This document shows positions 45,039-53,680 of a DNA stretch of 64,000 nucleotides, piece by piece. The DNA is from Alteromonadales bacterium alter-6D02. GTDB lineage: Bacteria > Pseudomonadota > Gammaproteobacteria > Enterobacterales > Psychrobiaceae. The position numbers were made by a program, and so were the translations under genes. The stretch is from contig PIZK01000036.1 in assembly GCA_002835545.1 (NCBI GenBank), forward strand, positions 1 through 64,000. Reading direction: 5' to 3'. A model generated the notes under the pieces. The model had not been told where the DNA came from. It saw only the letters and a program-made list of their open reading frames with translations, and searched no databases. Every line of letters starts with the position of its first letter. Positions within the stretch are counted from its first letter, which is position 1.

Positions 45039-46730
45039 ATGCCAACAAAAAATGACAAGCCACTTTATATTCCTTATTCAGGACATGCACTATTAGAAAC
45101 CTCTTTACTAAACAAAGGAAGTGCTTTTAGCAAATCTGAACGTGCTAACTTTAATTTAAGCGGACTATTACCTCCTTTAATTGAAACAATTGAAGAGCAG
45201 GTTGATCGTGCATACGCGCAATTTAGTAAATTCAACAGTAGTTTAGACAAGCATATCTATTTACGTCGTATTCAAGATATGAACGAAACGCTTTACTACG
45301 CTTTAATTGAACAGCACCTAGAAGAAATGATGCCTGTGATTTACACACCCACAGTGGGAGAAGCTTGTGAAAAGTTTTCTGATATCTATCGCTGCGCCCG
45401 TGGTTTATTTATTTCTTATGATCAGCGTCATGATATGGATGACATACTACGCAATGCTATCAAGCCTAATGTTAAGGTCATTGTTGTAACTGATGGTGAG
45501 CGTATTCTAGGGTTAGGCGACCAAGGAATGGGTGGTATGGGCATCCCAATTGGTAAGTTATCACTATACACAGCTTGTGGCGGCATCAGTCCTGCTTATA
45601 CTTTGCCGGTGATGCTTGATGTCGGAACCAATAACCAGTCATTAATTGATAACCCGATGTATATGGGTGTAAAAAGCCCACGTATTGATGGTGATGAATA
45701 CTTTGAGTTTATTGATACTTTTATTCAGGCCGTCAAACGTCGCTGGCCAAATGTATTACTACAGTTTGAAGATTTTGCGCAGCCTAAAGCAATGCCATTG
45801 CTTGAGCGTTACCGTGATGAGTTATGCTGTTTTAATGATGATATTCAGGGGACAGCAGCAGTAACCGTTGGCTCACTACTTGCTGCTTGCCGCTCAAAAG
45901 GAGTTAAACTTTCTGAGCAAGTCGTTACCTTTGTTGGTGCAGGCTCTGCGGGCTGCGGTATTGCTGAGCAGATAATCATGCAAATGAAAACCGAAGGTAT
46001 CAGTGATGAGCAAGCTCGCAGCCAAGTATTTATGGTCGACCGTTTCGGTCTAGTTACTGATGGGATGAGTGATTTACGTGATTTCCAACAGCGTTTAGCG
46101 GCCAATAAAGCAACGATTGAACAATGGGATGTGGCAGGGGACTATGCATCTTTACTTGAAGTGATGCAGCATGCTAAACCATCTATCTTAATTGGTGTAT
46201 CGGGACAGCCAGGGTTATTTACCCAGCAAGTCATAGAGACAATGCATCAAGGTTGTGAACGCCCAATCATCTTTCCATTAAGCAACCCTTCTAAGCAGGT
46301 CGAGGCAACGCCACAACAAGTGATTGAATGGACTAAAGGTCAAGCGATTGTGGCAACGGGTAGCCCGTTTGAGCCTGTCATCTACCAAGAGCAATCATTT
46401 GTGATTCCACAGTGTAATAATAGTTATATTTTCCCTGGACTTGGCTTAGGTGTGTTGGCTTGTGGTGCAAAACGGATTAGCGATGAGATGTTAATGGCCT
46501 CAAGCTTATGCTTAGCGAGTGTGTCACCACTGGCAAATGATGGACAGGGTAGTTTGCTACCACCTCTGACAGAAATTGCGAATATCAGTAAGCAAATGGC
46601 ATTCGATGTAGCAAAAGTTGCAATAGAACAAGGTCATGCCTTACAAATCAGTGATGAGCAATTATTAAAGAAAATTGAGAAAAATTTCTGGAACCCTCAG
46701 TATCGCGACTATCGCCGCGTTTCAATTTAA
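45039..46730 (+). CDS. maeA: NAD-dependent malic enzyme
   Basis: A 563-residue malic enzyme of the large SfcA/MaeA type (E. coli 565), decarboxylating malate to pyruvate with NAD. The N-terminal domain shows ENEALYY-like [23 protein letters not shown]; the catalytic site is in [12 protein letters not shown] and the metal-binding [11 protein letters not shown] and [12 protein letters not shown]; the NAD motif is [14 protein letters not shown]. Starts at an ATG preceded by a GGATGA-type site. It interrupts the usual ybfF-seqA neighbourhood. Confidence 0.97.
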   Translation: MPTKNDKPLYIPYSGHALLETSLLNKGSAFSKSERANFNLSGLLPPLIETIEEQVDRAYAQFSKFNSSLDKHIYLRRIQDMNETLYYALIEQHLEEMMPVIYTPTVGEACEKFSDIYRCARGLFISYDQRHDMDDILRNAIKPNVKVIVVTDGERILGLGDQGMGGMGIPIGKLSLYTACGGISPAYTLPVMLDVGTNNQSLIDNPMYMGVKSPRIDGDEYFEFIDTFIQAVKRRWPNVLLQFEDFAQPKAMPLLERYRDELCCFNDDIQGTAAVTVGSLLAACRSKGVKLSEQVVTFVGAGSAGCGIAEQIIMQMKTEGISDEQARSQVFMVDRFGLVTDGMSDLRDFQQRLAANKATIEQWDVAGDYASLLEVMQHAKPSILIGVSGQPGLFTQQVIETMHQGCERPIIFPLSNPSKQVEATPQQVIEWTKGQAIVATGSPFEPVIYQEQSFVIPQCNNSYIFPGLGLGVLACGAKRISDEMLMASSLCLASVSPLANDGQGSLLPPLTEIANISKQMAFDVAKVAIEQGHALQISDEQLLKKIEKNFWNPQYRDYRRVSI

Positions 46731-46838
46731 TCATGGAGCTTTTTATCTCAATCTGTATAATCTCGCATTAAACAGATTGAGAACGCCCTTAATCGTGATT
46801 TTCTTTATTAAGGGCGGTTGATTATTGATGAGGTTTAC

Positions 46839-47441
46839 ATGAAATCGATTGAGGTCGAAGACGATTTATATCGTTATATTGCCAGTCAAACTGAAGATAT
46901 TGGTGAAAGTGCATCGGCCATATTACGCCGTTTGTTAGGGTTGCCTGCAATCGGTGAGATCCCTGTCGTACAGCCAATTAAGTCGCCGGCACAAGTCAGA
47001 GAGCAGGTATTAACTAACAGTGAAAGTGAGCCAGCAAGTGCTGTCACTAGTAAAGCTGATGTTAAATCGACTGCCGCTACCAAACCAAATAGTACTAGCG
47101 CTCGCTTAGGCTTTAATCAATTAATAGCATCAGACCAAGTCGCTAAACAAAAAGCGGCCGTCGGTCGTTTTCTATATTTGCTGAGTAGTTTACATCAGTT
47201 AGACCCTGCTCAGTTTGAGCGTGTGCTTCAAATTAGTGGTCGTGATCGCCTTTACTTTGCTAAGGATAAAGAAAGCTTACTGGGTAAAAATGGCACAACA
47301 AAACCTAAGCAAATTGGTGCAACTGAATTTTGGGTTATTACTAATTCAAATACAGGAAAGAAACGCTCTATGTTAACAGCAGCTTTAGTTAAATTAGGTT
47401 GTGAAAAAGCATTAGCACAAGAAATAGCGCAACAAATTTAG
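46839..47441 (+). CDS. seqA: Replication initiation regulator SeqA
   Basis: A 200-residue SeqA, which binds hemimethylated GATC sites and delays re-initiation at oriC. The N-terminal oligomerisation domain MKSIEVEDDLYRYIASQTEDIGESASAILRRLL is near identical to the family; the DNA-binding domain (about 90-200) ends in KKRSMLTAALVKLGC. The ATG at 46839 (GAGG eight bases upstream) is used; the frame is open seven codons further. pgm, its usual downstream gene in E. coli, is absent; a terminator follows. Confidence 0.97.
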   Translation: MKSIEVEDDLYRYIASQTEDIGESASAILRRLLGLPAIGEIPVVQPIKSPAQVREQVLTNSESEPASAVTSKADVKSTAATKPNSTSARLGFNQLIASDQVAKQKAAVGRFLYLLSSLHQLDPAQFERVLQISGRDRLYFAKDKESLLGKNGTTKPKQIGATEFWVITNSNTGKKRSMLTAALVKLGCEKALAQEIAQQI

Positions 47442-47466
47442 TGCGATGAAAACTAATGTGTTGATA

Positions 47467-47501
47467 TAAAAAAACCGATTATGAAAATAATCGGTTTTTT
47501 T
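47467..47501 (+). terminator. Terminator after seqA
   Basis: AAAAAACCGATTAT and ATAATCGGTTTTTT form a long stem with T-rich tail on both strands, so it can stop both seqA and the convergent fur gene. Confidence 0.9.
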
Positions 47502-47526
47502 GTTTTTAATATGTGCACATTATTGA

Positions 47527-47949
47527 CTAATGATCACACTCGCCGTTGACTGGTTTACCATATAAGTAAAGACTGTGGTTAGTCAGTTCAATACCATGTT
47601 TGGCAGCAATATCATGTTGGCGTTGTTCAATGACTTCGTCGTTGAACTCAATAACTTTACCACAGTTTAAGCAAACTAAATGATCGTGATGTTCTTTAGA
47701 CGCTAGCTCAAAGACAGACTTTCCGCTATCAAAGTGGTGACGCGTCACAATACCAGCGTCATCGAATTGGTTTAATACACGATAAACGGTTGCTAAGCCA
47801 ATCTCTTCACCTTGTTCAAGTAAGATTTTATATAAATCTTCAGCACTGATATGTTGGTTAACAGGAAGTTGTAAGATCTCTAAAATTTTAATGCGAGGTA
47901 AAGTTACTTTTAACCCTGCTTTTTTAAGTGCTAAATTTTCGTCAGCCAT
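47527..47949 (-). CDS. fur: Ferric uptake regulator Fur
   Basis: A 140-residue Fur, the Fe2+-dependent repressor. MADENLALKKAGLKVTLPRIKILEIL begins the winged helix; the recognition region is IGLATVYRVLNQFDDAGIV; the metal-binding part has HHDHLVCLNCGKVIEF (Cys93, Cys96). The ATG at 47949 with AAGAGA upstream was chosen; the frame is open 31 codons more, into the promoter. It is separated from fldA, unlike in E. coli. Confidence 0.97.
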   Translation of the reverse strand: MADENLALKKAGLKVTLPRIKILEILQLPVNQHISAEDLYKILLEQGEEIGLATVYRVLNQFDDAGIVTRHHFDSGKSVFELASKEHHDHLVCLNCGKVIEFNDEVIEQRQHDIAAKHGIELTNHSLYLYGKPVNGECDH

Positions 47950-48092
47950 CGTTATCTCTTTTGAGTCAATTCTATGCTTCATATCATAGCAGTGTAAATC
48001 TAAGATTTCATTATAAAAGGTTAGAACTGTTATCAAAAACACCTAATTGGTGAATCTATTTCCATGCAAAGCATAATGATATTAGTTTTTTA

Positions 48093-49376
48093 TCATGTTG
48101 ATAGCTGACTTATCACTTGATAAATCGCAGTCGTTAATTCTTCAAGCTGTTTTGGACTGATGACATAAGGCGGCATAATATAAACTAACTTACCAAAAGG
48201 GCGAACCCAAACGCCGTTATCGACAAATGCATGTTGAATAGTGGCCATATCGACAGCTTGGTGCAATTCAATGACACCAATAGCACCAAGAACTCGTATA
48301 TCAGCAACAACCGATAGCGATTTAAAGCGAGAGAAAGAGTGAGCCAATTGCTCTTCAATAGCGGCGACTTGTTGCTGCCATTTGTTTTCTTGCAAAATAG
48401 CTAAACTTTCATTGGCAACTGCACAGGCGAGTGGGTTGGCCATAAAGGTTGGGCCATGCATGAAAACGCCCGCTTGAGTGCGACAAATTGTTTCACCAAT
48501 AACTTGACTCGTCATCGTTGCTGCTAGACTCATGTAGCCACCAGTAAGTGCCTTTCCTACACATAGAATATCGGGTTCGATATTAGCGTGCTCATAAGCA
48601 AACAATTTTCCGGTACGGCCAAAGCCTGTGGCTATTTCGTCACAAATGAGTAAGACATCGAACTCGTCACATAGCGTGCGGACCGCTTTTAAATAGTTAG
48701 GGTGATAAATACGCATACCGCCAGCGCCTTGAACGATAGGCTCAAGGATGATGGCGGCGGCTTCATGGTGGTGCTCGACAAATAGCTGCCTTAATGAGTC
48801 GATATCTGATTCTTGCCAAGGCTGATCAAAACGGCTTTGTGGGGCTTGGGCAAATAACTGTTTTTTTAATACTTGGTTAAATAGTTCATGCATGCCATTA
48901 ACGGGATCGCATACTGACATCGCGGCAAAAGTATCACCGTGATAACCGTGCTCGATAGTCAGTAAGCGTGATTTTTGACTTTGCCCTTTGGCTACCCAAT
49001 ACTGAATCGCCATCTTAATAGCAACTTCAACAGCCACAGAGCCGGAATCTGAAATAAACACACGATCTAATGAAGGTGCTGTCATATCAACCAGTTTGCG
49101 ACATAACGCGATGGCGCTCGGGTGAGTGATACCACCAAACATCACATGTGACATATTATCGATTTGATCTTTAGCGGCCTGATTTAAGCGTGGGTTATTG
49201 TAACCGTGAATTGTTGACCACCAACTGCTCATCCCATCAATGATCTGGCGACCATCTGATAACGTTAAGTGTACACCCTCGGCGCTGGTAACGCCGATGC
49301 AAGGAAGCGGGTTAATCAAAGAAGTATATGGATGCCAGATGTGCTCTTTATCAAAATTAAAATCAGACTCATTCAT
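48093..49376 (-). CDS. bioA: Adenosylmethionine-8-amino-7-oxononanoate aminotransferase
   Basis: A 427-residue BioA, the PLP enzyme that makes 7,8-diaminopelargonate with SAM as amino donor. HIWHPYTSLINPLP at the start, DGMSSWWSTIHGYNNPRL, GYHGDTFAAMSVCDP, and the PLP Lys in LCVGKALTGGYMSLAATM identify it. It is divergent from bioBFCD, the classical enterobacterial arrangement, with a shared control region of about 100 bases. Confidence 0.97.
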   Translation of the reverse strand: MNESDFNFDKEHIWHPYTSLINPLPCIGVTSAEGVHLTLSDGRQIIDGMSSWWSTIHGYNNPRLNQAAKDQIDNMSHVMFGGITHPSAIALCRKLVDMTAPSLDRVFISDSGSVAVEVAIKMAIQYWVAKGQSQKSRLLTIEHGYHGDTFAAMSVCDPVNGMHELFNQVLKKQLFAQAPQSRFDQPWQESDIDSLRQLFVEHHHEAAAIILEPIVQGAGGMRIYHPNYLKAVRTLCDEFDVLLICDEIATGFGRTGKLFAYEHANIEPDILCVGKALTGGYMSLAATMTSQVIGETICRTQAGVFMHGPTFMANPLACAVANESLAILQENKWQQQVAAIEEQLAHSFSRFKSLSVVADIRVLGAIGVIELHQAVDMATIQHAFVDNGVWVRPFGKLVYIMPPYVISPKQLEELTTAIYQVISQLST

Positions 49377-49393
49377 GGTTAATTTTTGCTCAG

Positions 49394-49426
49394 ATGTAAA
49401 GTGGTTTTGGTTAAGTTAGTTGACAG
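49394..49426. promoter_or_regulatory. Putative BirA operator between bioA and bioBFCD
   Basis: ATGTAAAGT (49394-49402), 15 bases, then AGTTGACAG (49418-49426) match, with three mismatches per half, the E. coli-type BirA half-sites TTGTAAACC and GGTTTACAA at the expected spacing. The right half overlaps the -35 element of the bioB promoter, so repression by holo-BirA is plausible. Confidence 0.5.
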
Positions 49427-49447
49427 CATACCTGAGCAAGGTATCCT
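49420..49447 (+). promoter_or_regulatory. bioBFCD promoter
   Basis: A consensus TTGACA (49420-49425), 16-base spacer and TATCCT (49442-49447), giving a start near 49454 and a leader of about 28 nucleotides before bioB. Confidence 0.65.
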
Positions 49448-49481
49448 AGCCAACAAATTATCAATAATAATAGAGTTAGCA

Positions 49482-50528
49482 ATGAGCGCAGAGCAATTAC
49501 GTCACGACTGGACGTTACAAGAAGTTGAGCAATTATTTAATCAGCCGTTTAATGATTTGATGTTTCAAGCGCAAACGGTTCACCGTCAACACTTCAACCC
49601 GAATGAAGTTCAGGTATCAACCCTGCTTTCAATTAAGACAGGCGCTTGTCCTGAAGATTGTAAGTACTGTCCTCAATCAGCTCGTAACAAAACGGGTTTA
49701 GAAAAAGAACAGTTACTGGAAGTTGAAAAAGTAATTAAAGCAGCAAAGCATGCAAAATCAGTGGGGTCGACCCGTTTTTGTATGGGCGCGGCTTGGAGTA
49801 ACCCACACGACCGCGACATGCCTATCGTATTAGATATGGTACGCCAAGTTCGTGACATGGGTATGGAAACCTGTATGACTTTGGGTATGTTAACAGCAGG
49901 TCAAGCTCAGCAATTGGCTGATGCTGGTTTAGATTATTATAACCATAACTTAGATACCTCCCCTGAGTTTTATGATCAAATTATTACCACGCGTACGTAT
50001 CAAGATCGATTAGACACATTAGATTACGTACGTGGTGCCGGAATGAAAGTATGTTCTGGCGGTATCCTAGGTATGGGTGAAAAAGCGCATGACCGTTACG
50101 GTCTATTAATGGCATTAGCGAATTTAGAACAACATCCAGATAGTGTTCCTATTAACATGTTAGTTAAAGTTAAAGGTACACCACTTGAAAACGTTGATGA
50201 CTTAGAGCACTTTGAGTTTATTCGTACTATTGCTGTTGCGCGTATCATGATGCCTAAATCTCATGTTCGATTATCTGCGGGCCGTGAGAAAATGAATGAG
50301 CAAATGCAAGCGATGTGTTTCATGGCTGGTGCTAACTCAATTTTCTACGGTTGTAAGTTATTAACCACAAGCAATCCAGAAGAGTCGAGCGATGTACAAC
50401 TCTTTAAAAAGCTGGGTATTAACACCGAGCGTGGACGCGAATACTCTGATGAGGCGCATGAGGCCTCAATCTTGGATGCGGTTAAATTAAACAGCCAAGA
50501 TCAAATGTTTTATGATGCTGCTAATTAA
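49482..50528 (+). CDS. bioB: Biotin synthase
   Basis: A 348-residue radical SAM enzyme inserting sulfur into dethiobiotin. The 4Fe-4S motif CPEDCKYC (Cys56, 60, 63) follows LLSIKTGA; further family features are [16 protein letters not shown] and [16 protein letters not shown], with the 2Fe-2S Arg/Cys ligands downstream. The ATG at 49482 is preceded by AGAG; the frame is open 32 codons earlier, across the promoter. bioF starts ten bases after its stop. Confidence 0.98.
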   Translation: MSAEQLRHDWTLQEVEQLFNQPFNDLMFQAQTVHRQHFNPNEVQVSTLLSIKTGACPEDCKYCPQSARNKTGLEKEQLLEVEKVIKAAKHAKSVGSTRFCMGAAWSNPHDRDMPIVLDMVRQVRDMGMETCMTLGMLTAGQAQQLADAGLDYYNHNLDTSPEFYDQIITTRTYQDRLDTLDYVRGAGMKVCSGGILGMGEKAHDRYGLLMALANLEQHPDSVPINMLVKVKGTPLENVDDLEHFEFIRTIAVARIMMPKSHVRLSAGREKMNEQMQAMCFMAGANSIFYGCKLLTTSNPEESSDVQLFKKLGINTERGREYSDEAHEASILDAVKLNSQDQMFYDAAN

Positions 50529-50537
50529 TTTCCGTCA

Positions 50538-51731
50538 ATGAGTTTTAAGCACCTTGCTGAGCAGATTACTGCTCAGCATCAAAAACAAGGCTACAGGCAA
50601 ACTCGAACAGTTGACGGTGGTAATCATGTCTCTTTGTTTCATCATGGACAGCACTATATCAACTTTTCAGGCAATGATTACTTAGGTCTTGCCTGTGACC
50701 CTGACGTATTACAAGCGGCTAGTGATGCTATTGTTGCTAATGGTGTCGGTAGTGGTGGCTCACCACTTGTAACAGGGCATTCGTCTTTTCACCAGCGTTT
50801 AGAAGAGCAGATATGCACCTTAACTAACCAAGATAGTGCGATATTGTTTAGTTCGGGGTTTGCTGCTAATAGTGGTGTTATCTCCTCGTTATTAAACAAA
50901 GGTGACTTGCTCGTTCAAGATAAACTCAACCATGCCTCGTTAATGGATGCTGGAATGCAAAGTGCGGCGACGATGAAGCGCTTTAAACATAATGATATGC
51001 TTCATCTTGAACGTACACTCGCTAATAGCAATAACTTTGAAAATACTCTAGTCGTTAGTGAGGGAGTATTTTCGATGGATGGCGATCAAGGTGATCTTAA
51101 AGCTATTGCCACACAAGCTAAAAAACATAATGCGTGGTTGATGGTTGATGATGCTCATGGGTTTGGTATTAACGGTGCTAAGCATGGGCAAGGTGCAGGT
51201 ACTTGCCTACAGCAAGGCATTAAACCCGATATCTTAATGGCAACCTTTGGTAAAGCTATTGGTACTTCGGGGGCATTTATTGCTGCTAATCAAGAAGTTG
51301 TTGAGTTTTTGACTAACTTCTGTCGTCATTATATTTACTCTACTGCTTTACCGATCCCTGTTGTTGCTGCAACGATAAAAAGTATTGAACTGGCGCAGCA
51401 GTCTTGGCGGCATGATCAGCTCTTGCATAATATACATGTGTTTAGGCAACGTGCACAGCTGTTGTCGCTTAATTTATCGCCTTCAAATAGTGCTATCCAG
51501 CCAATAATTATCGGTGATAGTGCAGCAACCTTAGCCATAGCAGAGCAGCTAAAACAACAAGGCTTTTGGGTGACAGCAATTAGGCCGCCGACTGTGCCCG
51601 TTGGTACGGCTCGCTTACGCATGACGTTATCGGCTAACCATCAAGCTGTTGATATTGAAAGTTTACTTGAAGCCTTAGCGACAATCCTTGCCTCAAACGA
51701 ATACCATAAAGAGAATGATTCATGTCTGTAG
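50538..51731 (+). CDS. bioF: 8-amino-7-oxononanoate synthase
   Basis: A 397-residue PLP enzyme condensing pimeloyl-ACP or -CoA with alanine. FSGNDYLGLACDPDVL, GSGGSPLVTGHSSFH and LMVDDAHGFG are conserved, with the PLP Lys in ATFGKAIGTSG. It overlaps bioC by ten bases, so the operon is translationally coupled. Confidence 0.97.
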   Translation: MSFKHLAEQITAQHQKQGYRQTRTVDGGNHVSLFHHGQHYINFSGNDYLGLACDPDVLQAASDAIVANGVGSGGSPLVTGHSSFHQRLEEQICTLTNQDSAILFSSGFAANSGVISSLLNKGDLLVQDKLNHASLMDAGMQSAATMKRFKHNDMLHLERTLANSNNFENTLVVSEGVFSMDGDQGDLKAIATQAKKHNAWLMVDDAHGFGINGAKHGQGAGTCLQQGIKPDILMATFGKAIGTSGAFIAANQEVVEFLTNFCRHYIYSTALPIPVVAATIKSIELAQQSWRHDQLLHNIHVFRQRAQLLSLNLSPSNSAIQPIIIGDSAATLAIAEQLKQQGFWVTAIRPPTVPVGTARLRMTLSANHQAVDIESLLEALATILASNEYHKENDSCL

Positions 51732-52549
51732 TTGTCTCAACCTCTGATAAAAATGAAACAGAAACAATGAAAAATCAGGTCATAGATAAAGCATTAATCA
51801 GCCAAAGCTTTGGTGACTGTGCGGCGAGTTATGACAGCGGCGCAGCATTACAGCGTGACGTTGGTCAACAGCTGCTACATTTATTACCAAAAAAGTGTCC
51901 AACTTTGCTGGATCTTGGCACTGGACCGGGGTTTTTCACTCAAGCATTATCAAAACGTTCAGAGCAACTATTAGGTGTGGACATCGCGCCGCAAATGTTG
52001 AGCTTTGCCCGTGAGCGTAATAAGTCTCTTAATGTCAATTGGGTCGCTGGGGATGCAGAAAATTTGCCACTCGTTGGACAGTGTATTGACAATATTTTTT
52101 CTAGCCTAATGCTGCAATGGGTGCATCAATTATCTGAAGCACTCAATGAAGCATATCGTGTGCTTAAGCCTGGGGGGAGTATTTATTTCACCACGCTATT
52201 AGAAGGCACGTTAGGTGAGTTAGTACATGCTTGGTCTCAGGTTGATAATAATCAACATGTTAATGAATTCTTATCATTAACATCTCTTGAGCGAGCGATT
52301 GCTGCGACACCGTTTAGCACGATAAGGGTTGAGGTTAAATCACAGCAAGTGTATTACAAAAGTGTTATTGCGCTAATGAAAGATTTGAAAGCGATAGGTG
52401 CTAATCAAACCGCGCAAAAGCCATCTGGCTTAATGGGGCGAGGAGCATTAAAAACATTAACTTCAGCTTATGAAGTCTATCGAGTTGAACAAGGTTTACC
52501 AGCGACTTATCAAGTCGCCTATTGTGTTTTGGAAAAGCAACATGACTAA
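51722..52549 (+). CDS. bioC: Malonyl-ACP O-methyltransferase BioC
   Basis: A 275-residue SAM-dependent methyltransferase that starts pimelate synthesis by methylating malonyl-ACP. The SAM motif LLDLGTGPGFFT (about 62-73), GDAENLPL and SLMLQWV match the family. It overlaps bioF at its start and bioD at its end by eight to ten bases. bioH, needed to release pimeloyl-ACP, is not in the window. Confidence 0.95.
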   Translation: MSVVVSTSDKNETETMKNQVIDKALISQSFGDCAASYDSGAALQRDVGQQLLHLLPKKCPTLLDLGTGPGFFTQALSKRSEQLLGVDIAPQMLSFARERNKSLNVNWVAGDAENLPLVGQCIDNIFSSLMLQWVHQLSEALNEAYRVLKPGGSIYFTTLLEGTLGELVHAWSQVDNNQHVNEFLSLTSLERAIAATPFSTIRVEVKSQQVYYKSVIALMKDLKAIGANQTAQKPSGLMGRGALKTLTSAYEVYRVEQGLPATYQVAYCVLEKQHD

Positions 52550-53213
52550 AAGTTATTTTATTACAGGTACAGATACCGATGTCGGTAAAACATTTGTCAC
52601 GGAACTATTGCTCAAGCAATTGAATCTACACCAGCCAACAATTGGTTATAAGCCGATAGCTGCGGGTGCAGAGATGACTGAAGATGGGTTACGTAATAGT
52701 GACGCTTTGATTTTACAGCAATCGAGTGTTTCTGGTATTGACTATAGTACGATTAACCCTATTTGTTACCAAGAAGCCATTGCCCCCCACATCGCTGCAG
52801 CACTGCACAATGAGTCTTTATCTATTGAAGCACTCTCACAGTGGTGGCACAAGGTACAGCATCTTAGCCCTGTCGCATTGATTGAAGGAGCTGGTGGTTG
52901 GAGATTGCCTATAAATGATCATGAGTTCTTAAGTGATTTTGTTAAAGCTCATCAACTTGAAGTGATTGTTGTGGTAGGAATGAAACTGGGTTGTCTAAAC
53001 CATACCTTGCTGACCCTAGAAACGATACGCCAAGATGGTTTGGTGATCAAAGGTTGGGTAGCGAATCAATTAGACCTGCCGATGAGTAATTATGATGAAA
53101 ATTTAGCTTATTTAAAGCAGTCTATTACAGAGCCACTATTAGGTGAAGTTAAAGCACATCAAACGTTTTCTCCTGACCAACCGTTATTTGAACTCGATGG
53201 CTTACTTGATTGA
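52542..53213 (+). CDS. bioD: ATP-dependent dethiobiotin synthetase
   Basis: A 223-residue BioD, closing the ureido ring of dethiobiotin. The P-loop SYFITGTDTDVGKTFVTELL is at the N-terminus and IEGAGGWRLPI the second motif. The ATG at 52542 (TTGGAAAAG upstream) overlaps the end of bioC; the frame is open 24 codons more inside bioC. Last gene of the operon. Confidence 0.97.
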   Translation: MTKSYFITGTDTDVGKTFVTELLLKQLNLHQPTIGYKPIAAGAEMTEDGLRNSDALILQQSSVSGIDYSTINPICYQEAIAPHIAAALHNESLSIEALSQWWHKVQHLSPVALIEGAGGWRLPINDHEFLSDFVKAHQLEVIVVVGMKLGCLNHTLLTLETIRQDGLVIKGWVANQLDLPMSNYDENLAYLKQSITEPLLGEVKAHQTFSPDQPLFELDGLLD

Positions 53214-53233
53214 GTGAGTAAGCTATAAGACAT

Positions 53234-53266
53234 AAAAAAGCCCCGATTAAATCGGGGCTTTTTTTT
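53234..53266 (+). terminator. Terminator after bioD
   Basis: AAAAAAGCCCCGATT and AATCGGGGCTTTTTT form a long symmetrical stem, T-rich on both strands. It closes the biotin operon and may also end the convergent small membrane-protein gene. Confidence 0.92.
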
Positions 53267-53301
53267 AAGCTTAGACTAATGTCTTGTGCAATATTTGCTC
53301 A

Positions 53302-53553
53302 TTACCAATAAGATGGAAAAAAGATTTGATTAACTAAACGTAATATTAATGCAGTAACTAATACTAAAACACCTGCGCGGTAAAACTTGAATTCTGCTAT
53401 ATCAAAGCCATGTTTTAGTTTGTTTACAAAAACGCGCCAAACAGATTGATAGTCTTCGGTTCGTTTAGTGTACTTAAATAAAGCGGTTAGGATTAGTAAA
53501 ATACCAGCGGTAAATAATAGCGTTTCAAGTACGCTAAGAAATTGAATAAACAT
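53302..53553 (-). CDS. Small two-helix membrane protein, unknown
   Basis: An 83-residue protein with two hydrophobic segments (about 5-25 and 58-78) around a charged middle (KYTKRTEDYQSVWRVFVNKLKHGFDIAEFKFYRAG). The ATG at 53553 has GAGAAA upstream; the frame continues 50 codons further without a plausible start signal. No family recognised. It is divergent from the DUF294 gene across about 130 bases and convergent with bioD. Confidence 0.7.
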   Translation of the reverse strand: MFIQFLSVLETLLFTAGILLILTALFKYTKRTEDYQSVWRVFVNKLKHGFDIAEFKFYRAGVLVLVTALILRLVNQIFFPSYW

Positions 53554-53680
53554 ATAATTTTTCTCATTATAAAGTTGTTGTTTTATTGACCTACAACAAA
53601 GCAAGTCAACTGAGATAGCTACACTATAACTAAATATTATTCCAGATGAACTACGACTAACGTGGCAAGGGGACGCTAAA

